Of a stretch of 64,000 nucleotides of DNA, positions 44,065 to 53,083 are shown one piece after another. The DNA is from Siphonobacter curvatus (GTDB lineage Bacteria; Bacteroidota; Bacteroidia; Cytophagales; Spirosomataceae). How positions within the stretch are numbered: position 1 is the stretch's first letter; each line of letters begins with the position of its first letter. A program made the translations under genes and the position numbers. The notes under the pieces were generated by a model, which worked only from the letters and a program-made list of their open reading frames with translations, was not told where the DNA came from and searched no databases. Where the stretch lies: assembly GCF_002943425.1 (NCBI RefSeq), contig NZ_PTRA01000001.1, positions 2,418,001 through 2,482,000 of the forward strand. The letters run 5' to 3'.

Positions 44065-45771
44065 TTATTTCAGATTAACAGTAACTTTGGATGAACCTGC
44101 CGGTGCCGATGAAGCTTCGATGGTGAATGTTCCCGTACCCGATACCAGCCAGGTCAGTTGCTCGACGCCGTTACCGGCAATCGCGGTGCGGACCAGCTGA
44201 TGCGTACGACCCGACACCAGCTTCTGATTTTTGGCGGGTGTCGCCACAATTTTCAGACGGTCTTCGTATTTCACCCGGTTACCCAGTTCGGAGTGCGTCG
44301 GCAGTAAACCCTTGTTGTGCACATCCACCGTAATACGGTTCAGACCTGGCGACAGCGTTTCCGTTTGTACATTCACGATCTCTACTTCGGGCATGGCTTT
44401 GGCTACGCTCAAGAGAAAACTGGCGTGTTTTTCGGCCGCCGGCGTCAGCATAGCTACGGGTGGGTTCCATTTGACGAAAGGTACCAATCCACCGACTTCC
44501 ACTTTCTTACCAGGAAAATCAGGGTGTTTAATTTCCTTCCATTCCACAAACGCTTCGATATTATTAGCTTTCGCCCATTTCAGCAGTTCTACGTCTTCTT
44601 CTGAACCTAGGGCCGGACTCGCAGCGGCTCCGCGACCAGCTCCCATACCGGGCCGTCCACCGGGTACTGGCGTAGCTCCGGCCGGACGAGGACTGCCCGC
44701 CCGAGCAGTATCCTTGGGCATCCACCAGCCGGGCGTTGAGAAACTCAGTTTCCCGAAATGATAATACGCCCAGGAAGGGAAGTCGCCTTTCGTAGACGGT
44801 AAGCTCGGAGCGTCTTTCAGTCCAGTCGCCGTGTACAGCTTGCTCACGTATTCGTTGACGGCCACATCTTTCGCCTGCCAGCCTTTTACGACCCGCTGAT
44901 TGGCCTTCATCGGATCAAACTTGTAGGCTTCGGTCAGATTGTTGGCAGGACCAAATGTTAGAATGGCGTACACGTTTTTGTTCTCGTACAACCAGTCGAT
45001 CAAAGCCCGGTTTTCCAATTCCGATACGGGGTAATCACCCGAACCGGGTTTGAAAGGCTCGTATTCGAACGTAAAGTTTTTATTGAGGTGAATCCCACCC
45101 AGGCCGTCCTCATTGAATGCCCCGTCTTTGTCATTATCGATGCCTTCGGTATACACCAGGTACTGACCCTGTTCGCCCTTGGCAGCGTCTGCTTTCACCA
45201 ATACGCGAGGGTCGCCTTTGGCTACGCGGTAAGTTCCCGTCGGATCTTCGATTCGGATTTGGGTAATGAGCCCATCGCCGTTCAAATCTTCCGGACCGTC
45301 TTCATCCACACGACCGTCCCGATCTTCGTCCACGGGTCGGGCCGTAGACGAACGCTCATACTTCAGTTTAGCGAAGTACTGAGCCGCCGCATCGGGGTTT
45401 AGGTTAGGGAGAAAGTAGAAGGTTTTGCTCGTAAGCAATCGGGCTACGCTGTCGGAAGATGCTCCGCTCAATAATTTTTCTGCGGTTTGCAGAGTTAATT
45501 CTGTAGCGGCCAGGTGCCAGCCTTCCAGATTGGCGACAATCACGACCGCCGGTTTTTTGCCGCGATCGCCCTGACCGACGCTGAGTACCCAGAGGTCTTT
45601 TCCAGTAGATGTTTTGCCGATGGATTGCAGGGAAGTTAGGTTCTTGTACTGGGCGTTAAGTTGCTGAAGGCGTTTGGTTAAAGCCGCCTGGTCGGTATAG
45701 CCAGACTGGGCCCACAAACGGCCTCCCAGCAGCAGGCCAAGCCCAAGCGTGCTGATGAAGCGTTTTCTCAT
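44065..45771 (-). CDS. M14-like paralogue that has lost the catalytic residues (pseudo-peptidase)
   Basis: 568 residues with signal peptide MRKRFISTLGLGLLLGGRLWA. It aligns along its length with the gene at 42028-43821, including the acidic EF-hand-like loops (DEDRDGRVDEDGPEDLNGDG at 148-167 and DNDKDGAFNED at 212-222). The zinc motif HSNE of the neighbour is EGWH here (Glu83, His86), the NR pair is Asn230-Lys231, the third zinc His is replaced within TFGPANN (272-278), and the catalytic Glu position reads STPGWW. A Gly/Pro/Ala/Arg linker (about 365-400) is added. It is probably a non-catalytic binding protein or inhibitor. The frame is intact, so it is not a decayed gene. Confidence 0.85.
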   Translation of the reverse strand: MRKRFISTLGLGLLLGGRLWAQSGYTDQAALTKRLQQLNAQYKNLTSLQSIGKTSTGKDLWVLSVGQGDRGKKPAVVIVANLEGWHLAATELTLQTAEKLLSGASSDSVARLLTSKTFYFLPNLNPDAAAQYFAKLKYERSSTARPVDEDRDGRVDEDGPEDLNGDGLITQIRIEDPTGTYRVAKGDPRVLVKADAAKGEQGQYLVYTEGIDNDKDGAFNEDGLGGIHLNKNFTFEYEPFKPGSGDYPVSELENRALIDWLYENKNVYAILTFGPANNLTEAYKFDPMKANQRVVKGWQAKDVAVNEYVSKLYTATGLKDAPSLPSTKGDFPSWAYYHFGKLSFSTPGWWMPKDTARAGSPRPAGATPVPGGRPGMGAGRGAAASPALGSEEDVELLKWAKANNIEAFVEWKEIKHPDFPGKKVEVGGLVPFVKWNPPVAMLTPAAEKHASFLLSVAKAMPEVEIVNVQTETLSPGLNRITVDVHNKGLLPTHSELGNRVKYEDRLKIVATPAKNQKLVSGRTHQLVRTAIAGNGVEQLTWLVSGTGTFTIEASSAPAGSSKVTVNLK

Positions 45772-46064
45772 AAGGGGTTATTTGATTTTATTTGAAACTT
45801 GAAAGGGGGCATTCGGCCCATCTTTTCACTGCAACAGCCAGAGCTGTACCGAAAAAAAACAAAGTTTATTTCCCGCTTCCAGACAAAAATAGATGTTGAC
45901 ACGGGCGTTCACTTTGGTTTTCTTCTAATTTTCGACTAAAATCGAAAGAACAGAGATAAGAGGTCTGAGCTTTTGCGTTAAGAAGTACCGGAGCAACCCA
46001 TTTTCTGCGTACCACCACCTAATTTCTGCAGAAGGGTTACTCCTTTTATCACCGTCTTTGATTC

Positions 46065-48119
46065 ATGAAACGAGCGATTGGGCTAGTAGTAGTTTTATTT
46101 TTTTGGGGATTTAGCCTTCAGGCTCAACGTATCTACTGGGCTTCGAAAGTCATACAGGTTTCTTCTGAAACAGCCAGTAATGATCCGGCGTACCGTGCGG
46201 TACAGGTGTTGGGCAAACCCAATACGGGTCCTTACGCAGGCTCTAGCAAGGCTGCCTGGCAACCGGCCCAACCCGATTCGGGCGAGGAGTTTGTAAAAGT
46301 GGCTTTCGATACGCTCACTCGCATCCGGCAAGTGATTGTGGTTGAAAACTTCGGAGCGGGCTGCGTACATCAGGTTTGGGCCAGCGACGAAAAAGGGGCT
46401 GAAAAATTAATTTTTTCTAATACGGAAGCCGTACCAGCGACCGAAGGAAAGATATGGTCGATTAAACTTCCCGCTCTTACCCCCTACCGGGTCTCCGCAA
46501 TTCGCGTGGTACTAAACACCGCCCGCCGACCGGGCATGAACCAGATTGATGCCATCGGTATTTCGCTGGGTGCGGAAAGCTACCAACCCGTTATCAAACT
46601 AGCCGCCAGCCGTTCGCCGCAGAAACTGGTCAAGGAGAATCTGGGGCCAGCCATTAACTCGGCGGCGAAAGAACTGAATCCCATCATTGCTCCGGACGGT
46701 AAAACGCTCTTTTTTACCCGTTGGAATCACCCCGATAATATGGGCGACCCTATGTCTGATTTTCCGGGAGCACCGGCGATGAAACGGCAGGATATCTGGT
46801 TTTCCCAGAACCTGAACGGCGTCTGGCAACCGGCTCAGAACATCGGGGCTCCGCTCAATAACAAAGATCACAACGCCATCTGCTCCATTTCCGCGGATTC
46901 CCGTACGGCCCTGCTGCTCAACCAGTATATGCCCAATGGCGAAATGCAGTTCGGTATTTCCTCTTCCTACAAAGGCAAGGCGGGCTGGTCGTTTCCTAAA
47001 CCCGTTATTATTGAAAAACTGGATTTAGTACGGGATGAAAATGGCTACTTCACCGAATATTCGCTTTCGCCCGACAAGCGGACGATGCTCATGGCCATTC
47101 ACCGCAGTGATTCGCGGGGCAGCCGGGATTTGTACATTTCGTTCCTGCAAAAAAATGGGCAGTGGTCCCCACCCCGCAACCTGGGTCCGGACATCAATAC
47201 TGCCGAAGAAGAAGGCTCGCCCTTTCTGGCGGCGGACGGGAAGACCATCTATTTCAGTACCCGAGGCTGGCCCGGTTACGGCGATCAGGACATTTTCGTA
47301 AGCCGTCGCCTCGACGATAGCTGGCAACGCTGGTCAGAACCGGAAAACCTGGGACCGGACATCAATACGCCGGGTTGGGATGGTTACTTTACGGTACCCG
47401 CCTCGGGTGATTACGCGTACCTATGTTCGGATCAGAATTCGCTCGGCGGTGAAGATATTTTTCGGATTCGGATCAATGAAGCCATCAAACCTGAACCCGT
47501 GGTCATTGTTTCGGGTACGGTGCTACATGCCTATACCCTAAAACCAATGACAGCCGATGTAATAGCTCAGGTGCTGGAAGGTAAAAAAGACAGTATTCAA
47601 ACGGAATTTAATCCCGAAACCGGAGAGTATAAATTAATTCTGCCGCTCAAAAAACTGTACGGTCTAAACTCGTCGAAACAAGGCTTTTACGCCCAAAGCG
47701 AAGAGCTGGATTTACGGAACGAAAAACGGTACCGGGAAGTACGTAAGAACCTGCTTCTGGTTCCCATGGAAAAAGGCACGCGGATTGTCATGAATACGGT
47801 CTATTTCGAGCAAAGTCAGCCCGAAGTAGATTCGGCCTCCTTCGCGGAATTACGCCGACTCGTCCAGGTAATGAAGGAAAATCCCAACATGCAAATTATG
47901 ATGGAAGGGCATACCGACAATCAGGGTGATTTCAACGCCAATCTGGTTTTATCCCAGCAACGCGTGGAGCATATCAAGAGCTTTTTGGTCTTTAAAGGCA
48001 TTGCCGAAGACCGGATTATCTGTAAAGGGTACGGGTCGAGTCGCCCGATTACGAACAATTACAGCGAGGAAAACCGCCGAAAAAACCGCCGGGTAGAATT
48101 CACGATTTTACGGAAATAA
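46065..48119 (+). CDS. OmpA-family protein with discoidin-like and PD40 domains
   Basis: 684 residues. The signal peptide MKRAIGLVVVLFFWGFSLQA is followed by a beta domain of about 150 residues with F5/8-type (discoidin-like) spacing (YRAVQVLGKPNTGPY, FVKVAFDTLTRIRQVIVVEN, IRVVLNTA). A WD40-like PD40 propeller follows (about 190-480), with TLFFTRWNHPDN, LSPDKRTMLMAIH and DGKTIYFSTRGWPGYGDQDIF. Then comes a Cna-B-like segment (about 485-560), and a C-terminal OmpA peptidoglycan-binding domain with MEGHTDNQGDFNANLVLSQQR. It probably links the outer membrane to the cell wall. Similar chains are found in type IX secretion proteins (PorE-like), though the TPR part is missing. It is divergent from the M14 pair. 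Confidence 0.9.
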   Translation: MKRAIGLVVVLFFWGFSLQAQRIYWASKVIQVSSETASNDPAYRAVQVLGKPNTGPYAGSSKAAWQPAQPDSGEEFVKVAFDTLTRIRQVIVVENFGAGCVHQVWASDEKGAEKLIFSNTEAVPATEGKIWSIKLPALTPYRVSAIRVVLNTARRPGMNQIDAIGISLGAESYQPVIKLAASRSPQKLVKENLGPAINSAAKELNPIIAPDGKTLFFTRWNHPDNMGDPMSDFPGAPAMKRQDIWFSQNLNGVWQPAQNIGAPLNNKDHNAICSISADSRTALLLNQYMPNGEMQFGISSSYKGKAGWSFPKPVIIEKLDLVRDENGYFTEYSLSPDKRTMLMAIHRSDSRGSRDLYISFLQKNGQWSPPRNLGPDINTAEEEGSPFLAADGKTIYFSTRGWPGYGDQDIFVSRRLDDSWQRWSEPENLGPDINTPGWDGYFTVPASGDYAYLCSDQNSLGGEDIFRIRINEAIKPEPVVIVSGTVLHAYTLKPMTADVIAQVLEGKKDSIQTEFNPETGEYKLILPLKKLYGLNSSKQGFYAQSEELDLRNEKRYREVRKNLLLVPMEKGTRIVMNTVYFEQSQPEVDSASFAELRRLVQVMKENPNMQIMMEGHTDNQGDFNANLVLSQQRVEHIKSFLVFKGIAEDRIICKGYGSSRPITNNYSEENRRKNRRVEFTILRK

Positions 48120-48266
48120 GCTTTCGCTGAACCATTTTACACCCCGTTTTATGAAAGAGCACTGGGGGATGAGCTTGCTTTCAAATCTATTCTTGATTTG
48201 CAGGACTGTGGGTTTTTAATCATTTTCGCGGCTGATTCAGTCTAACCGGACTGAATACATGGTGCC

Positions 48267-50003
48267 ATGTCAAGACCCACTATCTACCTTCTTCTCTCTG
48301 GAATTCTTATTCTTGCGGTCGGTTTACGACTGTATACGCTCGGCGATTACAGTCTGTTTTTCGACGAAAAATCTACCCTGCTGGTTTCGCAGGGCGTACC
48401 GCTGGAGGGGGCCAATCAACCAGAATTACACCAGAAATATTTCACACCCAAGGATTTCTGGCGGCCCAAGCACATGGCCGACTATTACGAAGCCATCAAT
48501 CGGAGTGACATCGGAAATTCTCCCGCGTACTACGTGCTGTTTCATGCCTGGGTGGCTTTGTTTGGCATGAGTGATTTTACGCTCCGACTGCTTTCGGTCA
48601 TTTTCAGCGTTCTGACGGTAGCTCTGGTCTTCCGGTTCACGCAAAAACACCTCAAGAGTGATCGAATGGCCCTGTTTGTGGCTTTATTAATGGCCATCGA
48701 GCCGTTTTTTGTTGCTTACAGTCATCAGGCCCGTAACTATTCGATGACGTTCTTCTTTACGCTGCTGGCTACGGACGTTTTTCTGGATATTGTTCGCTCC
48801 ACCAGACCTGTTCACTGGACCAGATTTCTCTGGTACGGATTGCTGGCCTGGCTGGTATGGTTCTGTCACTTCCTGGGCATTGTCGTGATTGGTATTCACG
48901 GCTTGTACGTATTGCTCTACGTACGGAACTTGCGAATCTGGATGGGCTTAGCTCTTTCTCTGATTTTTCCGGTACTGGGTATGGTCTGGTGGATGTCACC
49001 CGGCAAAGGCGGCGAATACACGCTACATACGCTGAAGTATCAGGGAGAACTTTACAAAAAAATTGCGGATACGCAGACGGATGGCATGATTACGCCGGCG
49101 ACTCTTCCGAACATCTGGAAGAAACTGGCTCCCGTATTAGCTGATCAGTTTTGGGTGAGCAACGGACTGGCCAGCCGCCTGAGTGGTAAACGAAATCTGA
49201 TTATCCTGTCGATTACCACGGTACTTTCCCTGTTTGCCATTTGGCAGTACCAACGCAAGCAACAGTTTCGCTGGTCACTGATTGCGATTGTATTAACCAT
49301 CGTATCCCTCTTTTTATACACGACTCAGCCCTTTGCCTTCCTGGCTTTCCAGAGTTCGATGATTTTGGCGGGTGTTCTGCTGGTATACGCGTTCAAAAAC
49401 CGGGCGGTGGCCGAACGTCCCTTACTGGTCTTTTTCGTACTGCTTACCTTTTTACCGACCGCTTTTCTGGTAGTAATGTCCCTAAAAAACGGACATACCT
49501 TTGGCATTACACAACGCTACGGGGGTTTCTCCTTTCCGTATGCGTTGATTCTGATTGCCATTGCTTTACGTGAAAGTAGACGCCTGCCGCTCTGGAGTAA
49601 AGCGGTTGTGGGTGTGGCCTGCGTCGCTCAGATGGGCTGGCTGGTTCAGGTTTTACAGGAAATTTACGAAGACCGATCACCCAAGTACACCTACCGTTCG
49701 GAAGCCCGGATTGCAAATCCGTACTGGGCGGCGGCTCAGGAGATCAAAAAGCTGTACGTCCCTGGTGACACTATTCTGTACCCCAGCGGTGTGAAAGATG
49801 TTTATGGATCAGCGGATGAGTACACAGCAGACATTAAAATCTCGATTCTGGACGCTCAGCTGACCAATGTCTACTTACCGAAAGATGCCTCGTATTGGCA
49901 ACGAATTGACTCCCTTGAGCAGGATAAGTTGTATCTTTGGCAAAAATCAACGGGTCAAAAACGTCTGATTTTCGATTTTGAACGTTCTAAATATCGGTAC
50001 TAA
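48267..50003 (+). CDS. GT39-type polytopic glycosyltransferase
   Basis: 578 residues. The N-terminal region has a first helix, then LGDYSLFFDEKSTLL, the acidic loop typical of GT-C enzymes (an Asp-Glu pair after the first helix, as in PMT/ArnT). About eleven further transmembrane helices follow up to residue 440, then a soluble periplasmic C-terminal domain of about 130 residues. Enzymes of this class use polyprenyl-phosphate sugars to glycosylate lipids, proteins or glycans at the outer face of the inner membrane. It opens a run of glycan genes on the same strand and lies 99 bp before the transketolase half. The acceptor is unknown. Confidence 0.85.
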   Translation: MSRPTIYLLLSGILILAVGLRLYTLGDYSLFFDEKSTLLVSQGVPLEGANQPELHQKYFTPKDFWRPKHMADYYEAINRSDIGNSPAYYVLFHAWVALFGMSDFTLRLLSVIFSVLTVALVFRFTQKHLKSDRMALFVALLMAIEPFFVAYSHQARNYSMTFFFTLLATDVFLDIVRSTRPVHWTRFLWYGLLAWLVWFCHFLGIVVIGIHGLYVLLYVRNLRIWMGLALSLIFPVLGMVWWMSPGKGGEYTLHTLKYQGELYKKIADTQTDGMITPATLPNIWKKLAPVLADQFWVSNGLASRLSGKRNLIILSITTVLSLFAIWQYQRKQQFRWSLIAIVLTIVSLFLYTTQPFAFLAFQSSMILAGVLLVYAFKNRAVAERPLLVFFVLLTFLPTAFLVVMSLKNGHTFGITQRYGGFSFPYALILIAIALRESRRLPLWSKAVVGVACVAQMGWLVQVLQEIYEDRSPKYTYRSEARIANPYWAAAQEIKKLYVPGDTILYPSGVKDVYGSADEYTADIKISILDAQLTNVYLPKDASYWQRIDSLEQDKLYLWQKSTGQKRLIFDFERSKYRY

Positions 50004-50102
50004 GGTTGCTTCGCACGAAAAGCCTTCCGGTACCGACCTCAGCATAAGCCCTCTACGGGCCTGACTACCATTAACCATTTTCAACTGCCAGCCTTACTTT
50101 CC

Positions 50103-50921
50103 ATGTTGGAAACTGAATTGAAACAATTAGCCGGGGAACTGCGACTAAAGACGCTCGAGCTCTACAAAATGGCCAATGCGGGTCATATTGGCTGTTCGAT
50201 GAGTTGCCTTGATTTGATGATCGGATCGCTCGTCAAACAAAAGCGGGATTCGGAAGTCTTCATCCTATCCAAAGGACACGCCGCAGCGGCTTTGTATACG
50301 TGCCTGAATCATCTCGGTGAAATTTCGGACGACACCCTGCAGACGTTCTATAAAAATGATACAACGCTTCCGGCTCACCCCGCTCCCAATAAACATACGG
50401 GCATTCCCTTTGCTACGGGTTCCCTAGGCCACGGACTGCCCATTGCCACGGGTATTGCCAAAGCCAATCAGCTCAGCGGTGAGGACGCTCTGACGTTCGT
50501 TTTGATGTCGGACGGTGAAACCAATGAAGGGACAACTTGGGAAGCTTTACACTTTGCCGTAAACAATCAGCTCGATCAGTTAGTAGTATTAATCGACCGG
50601 AATCGTTTGCAGGGATTTGGCCACACCCAGGATATTCTAGGTGATTCGGCGGACCCCCGCAAATACGAAGTGTTGGGAGCTGACGTCGTTGAGATCGATG
50701 GCCATGACATTGCGACGATCATTCAAACGATTGAACAGCTACGCACCCAACGCAACGGCAAGCCGAAAGTAGTCGTCGCCAATACCATTAAAGGCAAAGG
50801 CATCTCGTACATGGAAAACCGCATGGAGTGGCACTACCTACCCATGTCAGCGGACCTGTACGCCCAGGCCCAAAAAGACGTCATCGAAGCGTATCAACTA
50901 TCTGTAGAACACGTTCTTTAG
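50103..50921 (+). CDS. Transketolase, N-terminal (ThDP pyrophosphate-binding) subunit
   Basis: 272 residues, equivalent to the first half of transketolase. The cofactor motif is SDGETNEGTTWEALHFAVNN (136-155), the usual GDG-(x)-N with Ser for the first Gly. His residues of the substrate channel are seen in GHIGCSMS, SKGHAAAAL and GSLGHGLPIATG. The second half is encoded at 53084, with a 2-kb gene in between, so the enzyme must work as an alpha2-beta2 type complex. Split transketolases of this kind occur in sugar-nucleotide or polysaccharide clusters as well as in central metabolism; the neighbours here favour glycan synthesis. Its stop codon starts the left arm of heptad locus J. Confidence 0.92.
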   Translation: MLETELKQLAGELRLKTLELYKMANAGHIGCSMSCLDLMIGSLVKQKRDSEVFILSKGHAAAALYTCLNHLGEISDDTLQTFYKNDTTLPAHPAPNKHTGIPFATGSLGHGLPIATGIAKANQLSGEDALTFVLMSDGETNEGTTWEALHFAVNNQLDQLVVLIDRNRLQGFGHTQDILGDSADPRKYEVLGADVVEIDGHDIATIIQTIEQLRTQRNGKPKVVVANTIKGKGISYMENRMEWHYLPMSADLYAQAQKDVIEAYQLSVEHVL

Positions 50922-50992
50922 TTTACAGTTGTCGGTTTGCAGTGTTCAGTTGGGTTTCTTCCTGAAAACTGAAAACTGAAAATTGTAAACTA
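50919..50992. repeat. Heptad inverted-repeat locus J, stem of 31 positions
   Basis: The left arm 50919-50949 and right arm 50962-50992 pair at 26 of 31 positions (two of the other five are G-U pairs, three G-A). The loop is 12 nt. The right arm starts with the heptad CTGAAAA three times in succession. The left arm begins at the first base of the preceding stop codon, and the right arm ends nine bases before ATG 51002. Confidence 0.9.
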
Positions 50993-51001
50993 CCCTATCT
51001 A

Positions 51002-52987
51002 ATGACCGAATTATTACGTGACGATATTTTGCAGTTGCGAGGGCCCATCTTCGTGTATGGAGCCAGTGGGTTTATCGGAGCTGCCCTGTTTGAAAAGATT
51101 TTTGCCGTTCGCAAGGACGTGTATACCCTCACCCACGATGCCCGCAAAGCCTGGCGACTGAAATTACTCGACGTACCGGCGGAGAATGTCATTCACTGTG
51201 ACATTGTTTCGCCCACGTCCGTAAAGGGGGTTTTTGATGAACTGCAACCCAAAACCGTCTTCAATCTGGCGGCGTACGGGGCGTACTCCAAGCAGCAGAA
51301 CGTCATTCTTACCTACGAAACCAACGTCATCGGTACGGTAAACATTCTGGAAAACTGTACGCCGGAGACCGTGTATATTCACGCAGGCAGCAGTTCTGAA
51401 TACGGATTTAACTGTACAGCTCCCGCCGAAACGGATCCGGTTGAACCGAACAGTCACTATGCGGTCTCGAAGGTTTCTTCGGCGTATCTGATTCAGTTTT
51501 ACCACCAGGTACAACGCAAAAAAGCGGTCAACTTACGGCTGTATTCCATTTACGGCGATTGGGAAGAACCCGATCGGCTAATTCCACGTCTGGTGGAGAA
51601 CGTTCGAAAAGGACAACTTCCTCCGCTGGTATCCCCCGAAATTTCCCGCGATTTTGTGTACGTGGATGACTGTATTGCCGCCTTTGTGAAAGCGGCTCTG
51701 GCCGACTTCAACGTCATTGGTGGTAATTCCTATAACATTGCCTCGGGGGTGAAAACCACCATCGCCGATCTCGTCAAAACCGTACAGGAACATTTCGGGA
51801 TCAACCAGGAAGCGGTCTACGGCACCATGCAAAACCGCAAGTGGGATTTGGCCGAGTGGTATGGCGATCCTTCAGCCGCCCGCCGGGATCTGAACTGGGA
51901 AGCTCAGTATACGCTGGCTCAAGGTTTACGACGCACCTATGATTGGCAGGAGCGACATCAGTACGAAGAACGCATCATTCCGGCCTTCCAGAATCCGTAT
52001 CTGAATCCGGTTATTTCGGCCATCATCGCCTGTTACAAGGATGCCCAGGCGATGCCTTACATGTACGAACGCCTCGTCAAGACGTTCAATGCGATGAAGG
52101 TGCGGTACGAAATCATTTTCGTGAACGACCGCTCGCCCGATAATACGGAACAAGTGCTGGAAGAGTTGTGTGCTAAAGATCCTAACGTGATTGGCATCAC
52201 ACACTCGCGGAATTTTGGTAGTCAATCGGCGTTCCTCAGTGGGATGGAAATCTCAACGGGTGATGCTGTTGTCCTGATGGATGGTGACTTACAGGATCCA
52301 CCGGAGATTATTCCCGACTTCTACGAAAAGTGGCAAGAAGGCTACGAAGTGGTCTACGGAACGCGGGTGCAGCGGGAAATGAAACCGCACATGCACGTGT
52401 TCTACAAACTCTTTTACCGAATTTTCCAAAGTCTGAGTTACATCCCCATCCCCCGCGATGCCGGTGATTTCTCCATGATTGACCGGAAAGTGGTAAAAGA
52501 ACTGGTCGCTCTCCCCGAAACCGAGCAATTCCTGCGGGGATTACGGGCCTGGGTGGGCTTCAAGCAAACGGGAGTTCCCTATGTACGGCCTGAGCGGATG
52601 TTTGGCGTATCGACCAACAACTGGCGGAAAAACATTGGCTGGGCGAAAAAGGCCATTTTCTCCTTCAGTTTCGTACCGCTGGAACTGATGAGCTACGCAG
52701 GTTTCACCCTCACGGGACTTTCCGTACTGGGCATTTTCTATCAGATTCTGGCCAAGTATTTCATTGCACCGGATACCCCACAGGGCTTTACTACGGTTAT
52801 TATCCTGATTACGCTGTTCGGCGGTTTAACCTTGATGGGGCTGTCGTTCCTAGGCGAGTACATCAGTAAGATTTTTGAAGAAACGAAAAAACGGCCCAAG
52901 TTCATCCGAACGATCGTCCGTAAAGGCGGAAAGAAATACCAGACGTCCGAAGAGATCAAAACGCTGGTTACGCAACAGAAAAAGTAG
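51002..52987 (+). CDS. Fusion of an NAD-dependent sugar epimerase/dehydratase and a GT2 glycosyltransferase
   Basis: 661 residues, two complete enzymes in one chain. The N-terminal half (1-320) is an extended SDR sugar-nucleotide enzyme with GASGFIG at 20-26, the catalytic Tyr153-x3-Lys157 in SHYAVSKVSS, and a Ser-Ser-Ser-Glu-Tyr motif at 130-134. The C-terminal half (about 335-640) is a GT2 of the DPM1/GtrB group: ISAIIACYKD, the metal site DGDLQDPPE (427-435), and two transmembrane helices (about 563-587 and 597-620). A single protein could thus make an activated sugar and transfer it to polyprenyl phosphate. It is located between the two halves of a transketolase. Confidence 0.93.
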   Translation: MTELLRDDILQLRGPIFVYGASGFIGAALFEKIFAVRKDVYTLTHDARKAWRLKLLDVPAENVIHCDIVSPTSVKGVFDELQPKTVFNLAAYGAYSKQQNVILTYETNVIGTVNILENCTPETVYIHAGSSSEYGFNCTAPAETDPVEPNSHYAVSKVSSAYLIQFYHQVQRKKAVNLRLYSIYGDWEEPDRLIPRLVENVRKGQLPPLVSPEISRDFVYVDDCIAAFVKAALADFNVIGGNSYNIASGVKTTIADLVKTVQEHFGINQEAVYGTMQNRKWDLAEWYGDPSAARRDLNWEAQYTLAQGLRRTYDWQERHQYEERIIPAFQNPYLNPVISAIIACYKDAQAMPYMYERLVKTFNAMKVRYEIIFVNDRSPDNTEQVLEELCAKDPNVIGITHSRNFGSQSAFLSGMEISTGDAVVLMDGDLQDPPEIIPDFYEKWQEGYEVVYGTRVQREMKPHMHVFYKLFYRIFQSLSYIPIPRDAGDFSMIDRKVVKELVALPETEQFLRGLRAWVGFKQTGVPYVRPERMFGVSTNNWRKNIGWAKKAIFSFSFVPLELMSYAGFTLTGLSVLGIFYQILAKYFIAPDTPQGFTTVIILITLFGGLTLMGLSFLGEYISKIFEETKKRPKFIRTIVRKGGKKYQTSEEIKTLVTQQKK

Positions 52988-52992
52988 TAGCG

Positions 52993-53081
52993 TTATGAGT
53001 TTAGTGTTTGGAGTTTTGGGTTTAGAATGACGTCACCAACTCTAAACCCAAAACCTTAAACTCTAAACCCAAAACACATTC
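52993..53081. repeat. Heptad inverted-repeat locus K
   Basis: Left arm 52993-53027 is in five 7-nt registers (TTTAGTG, TTTTGGG). Right arm 53040-53081 is in six (CTCTAAA and CCCAAAA, each twice). GTTTTGGGTTTAGA (53013-53026) is matched exactly by 53041-53054. The 14-nt loop contains the palindrome TGACGTCA (53028-53035). The right arm ends two bases before ATG 53084. Confidence 0.9.
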
Positions 53082-53083
53082 TT

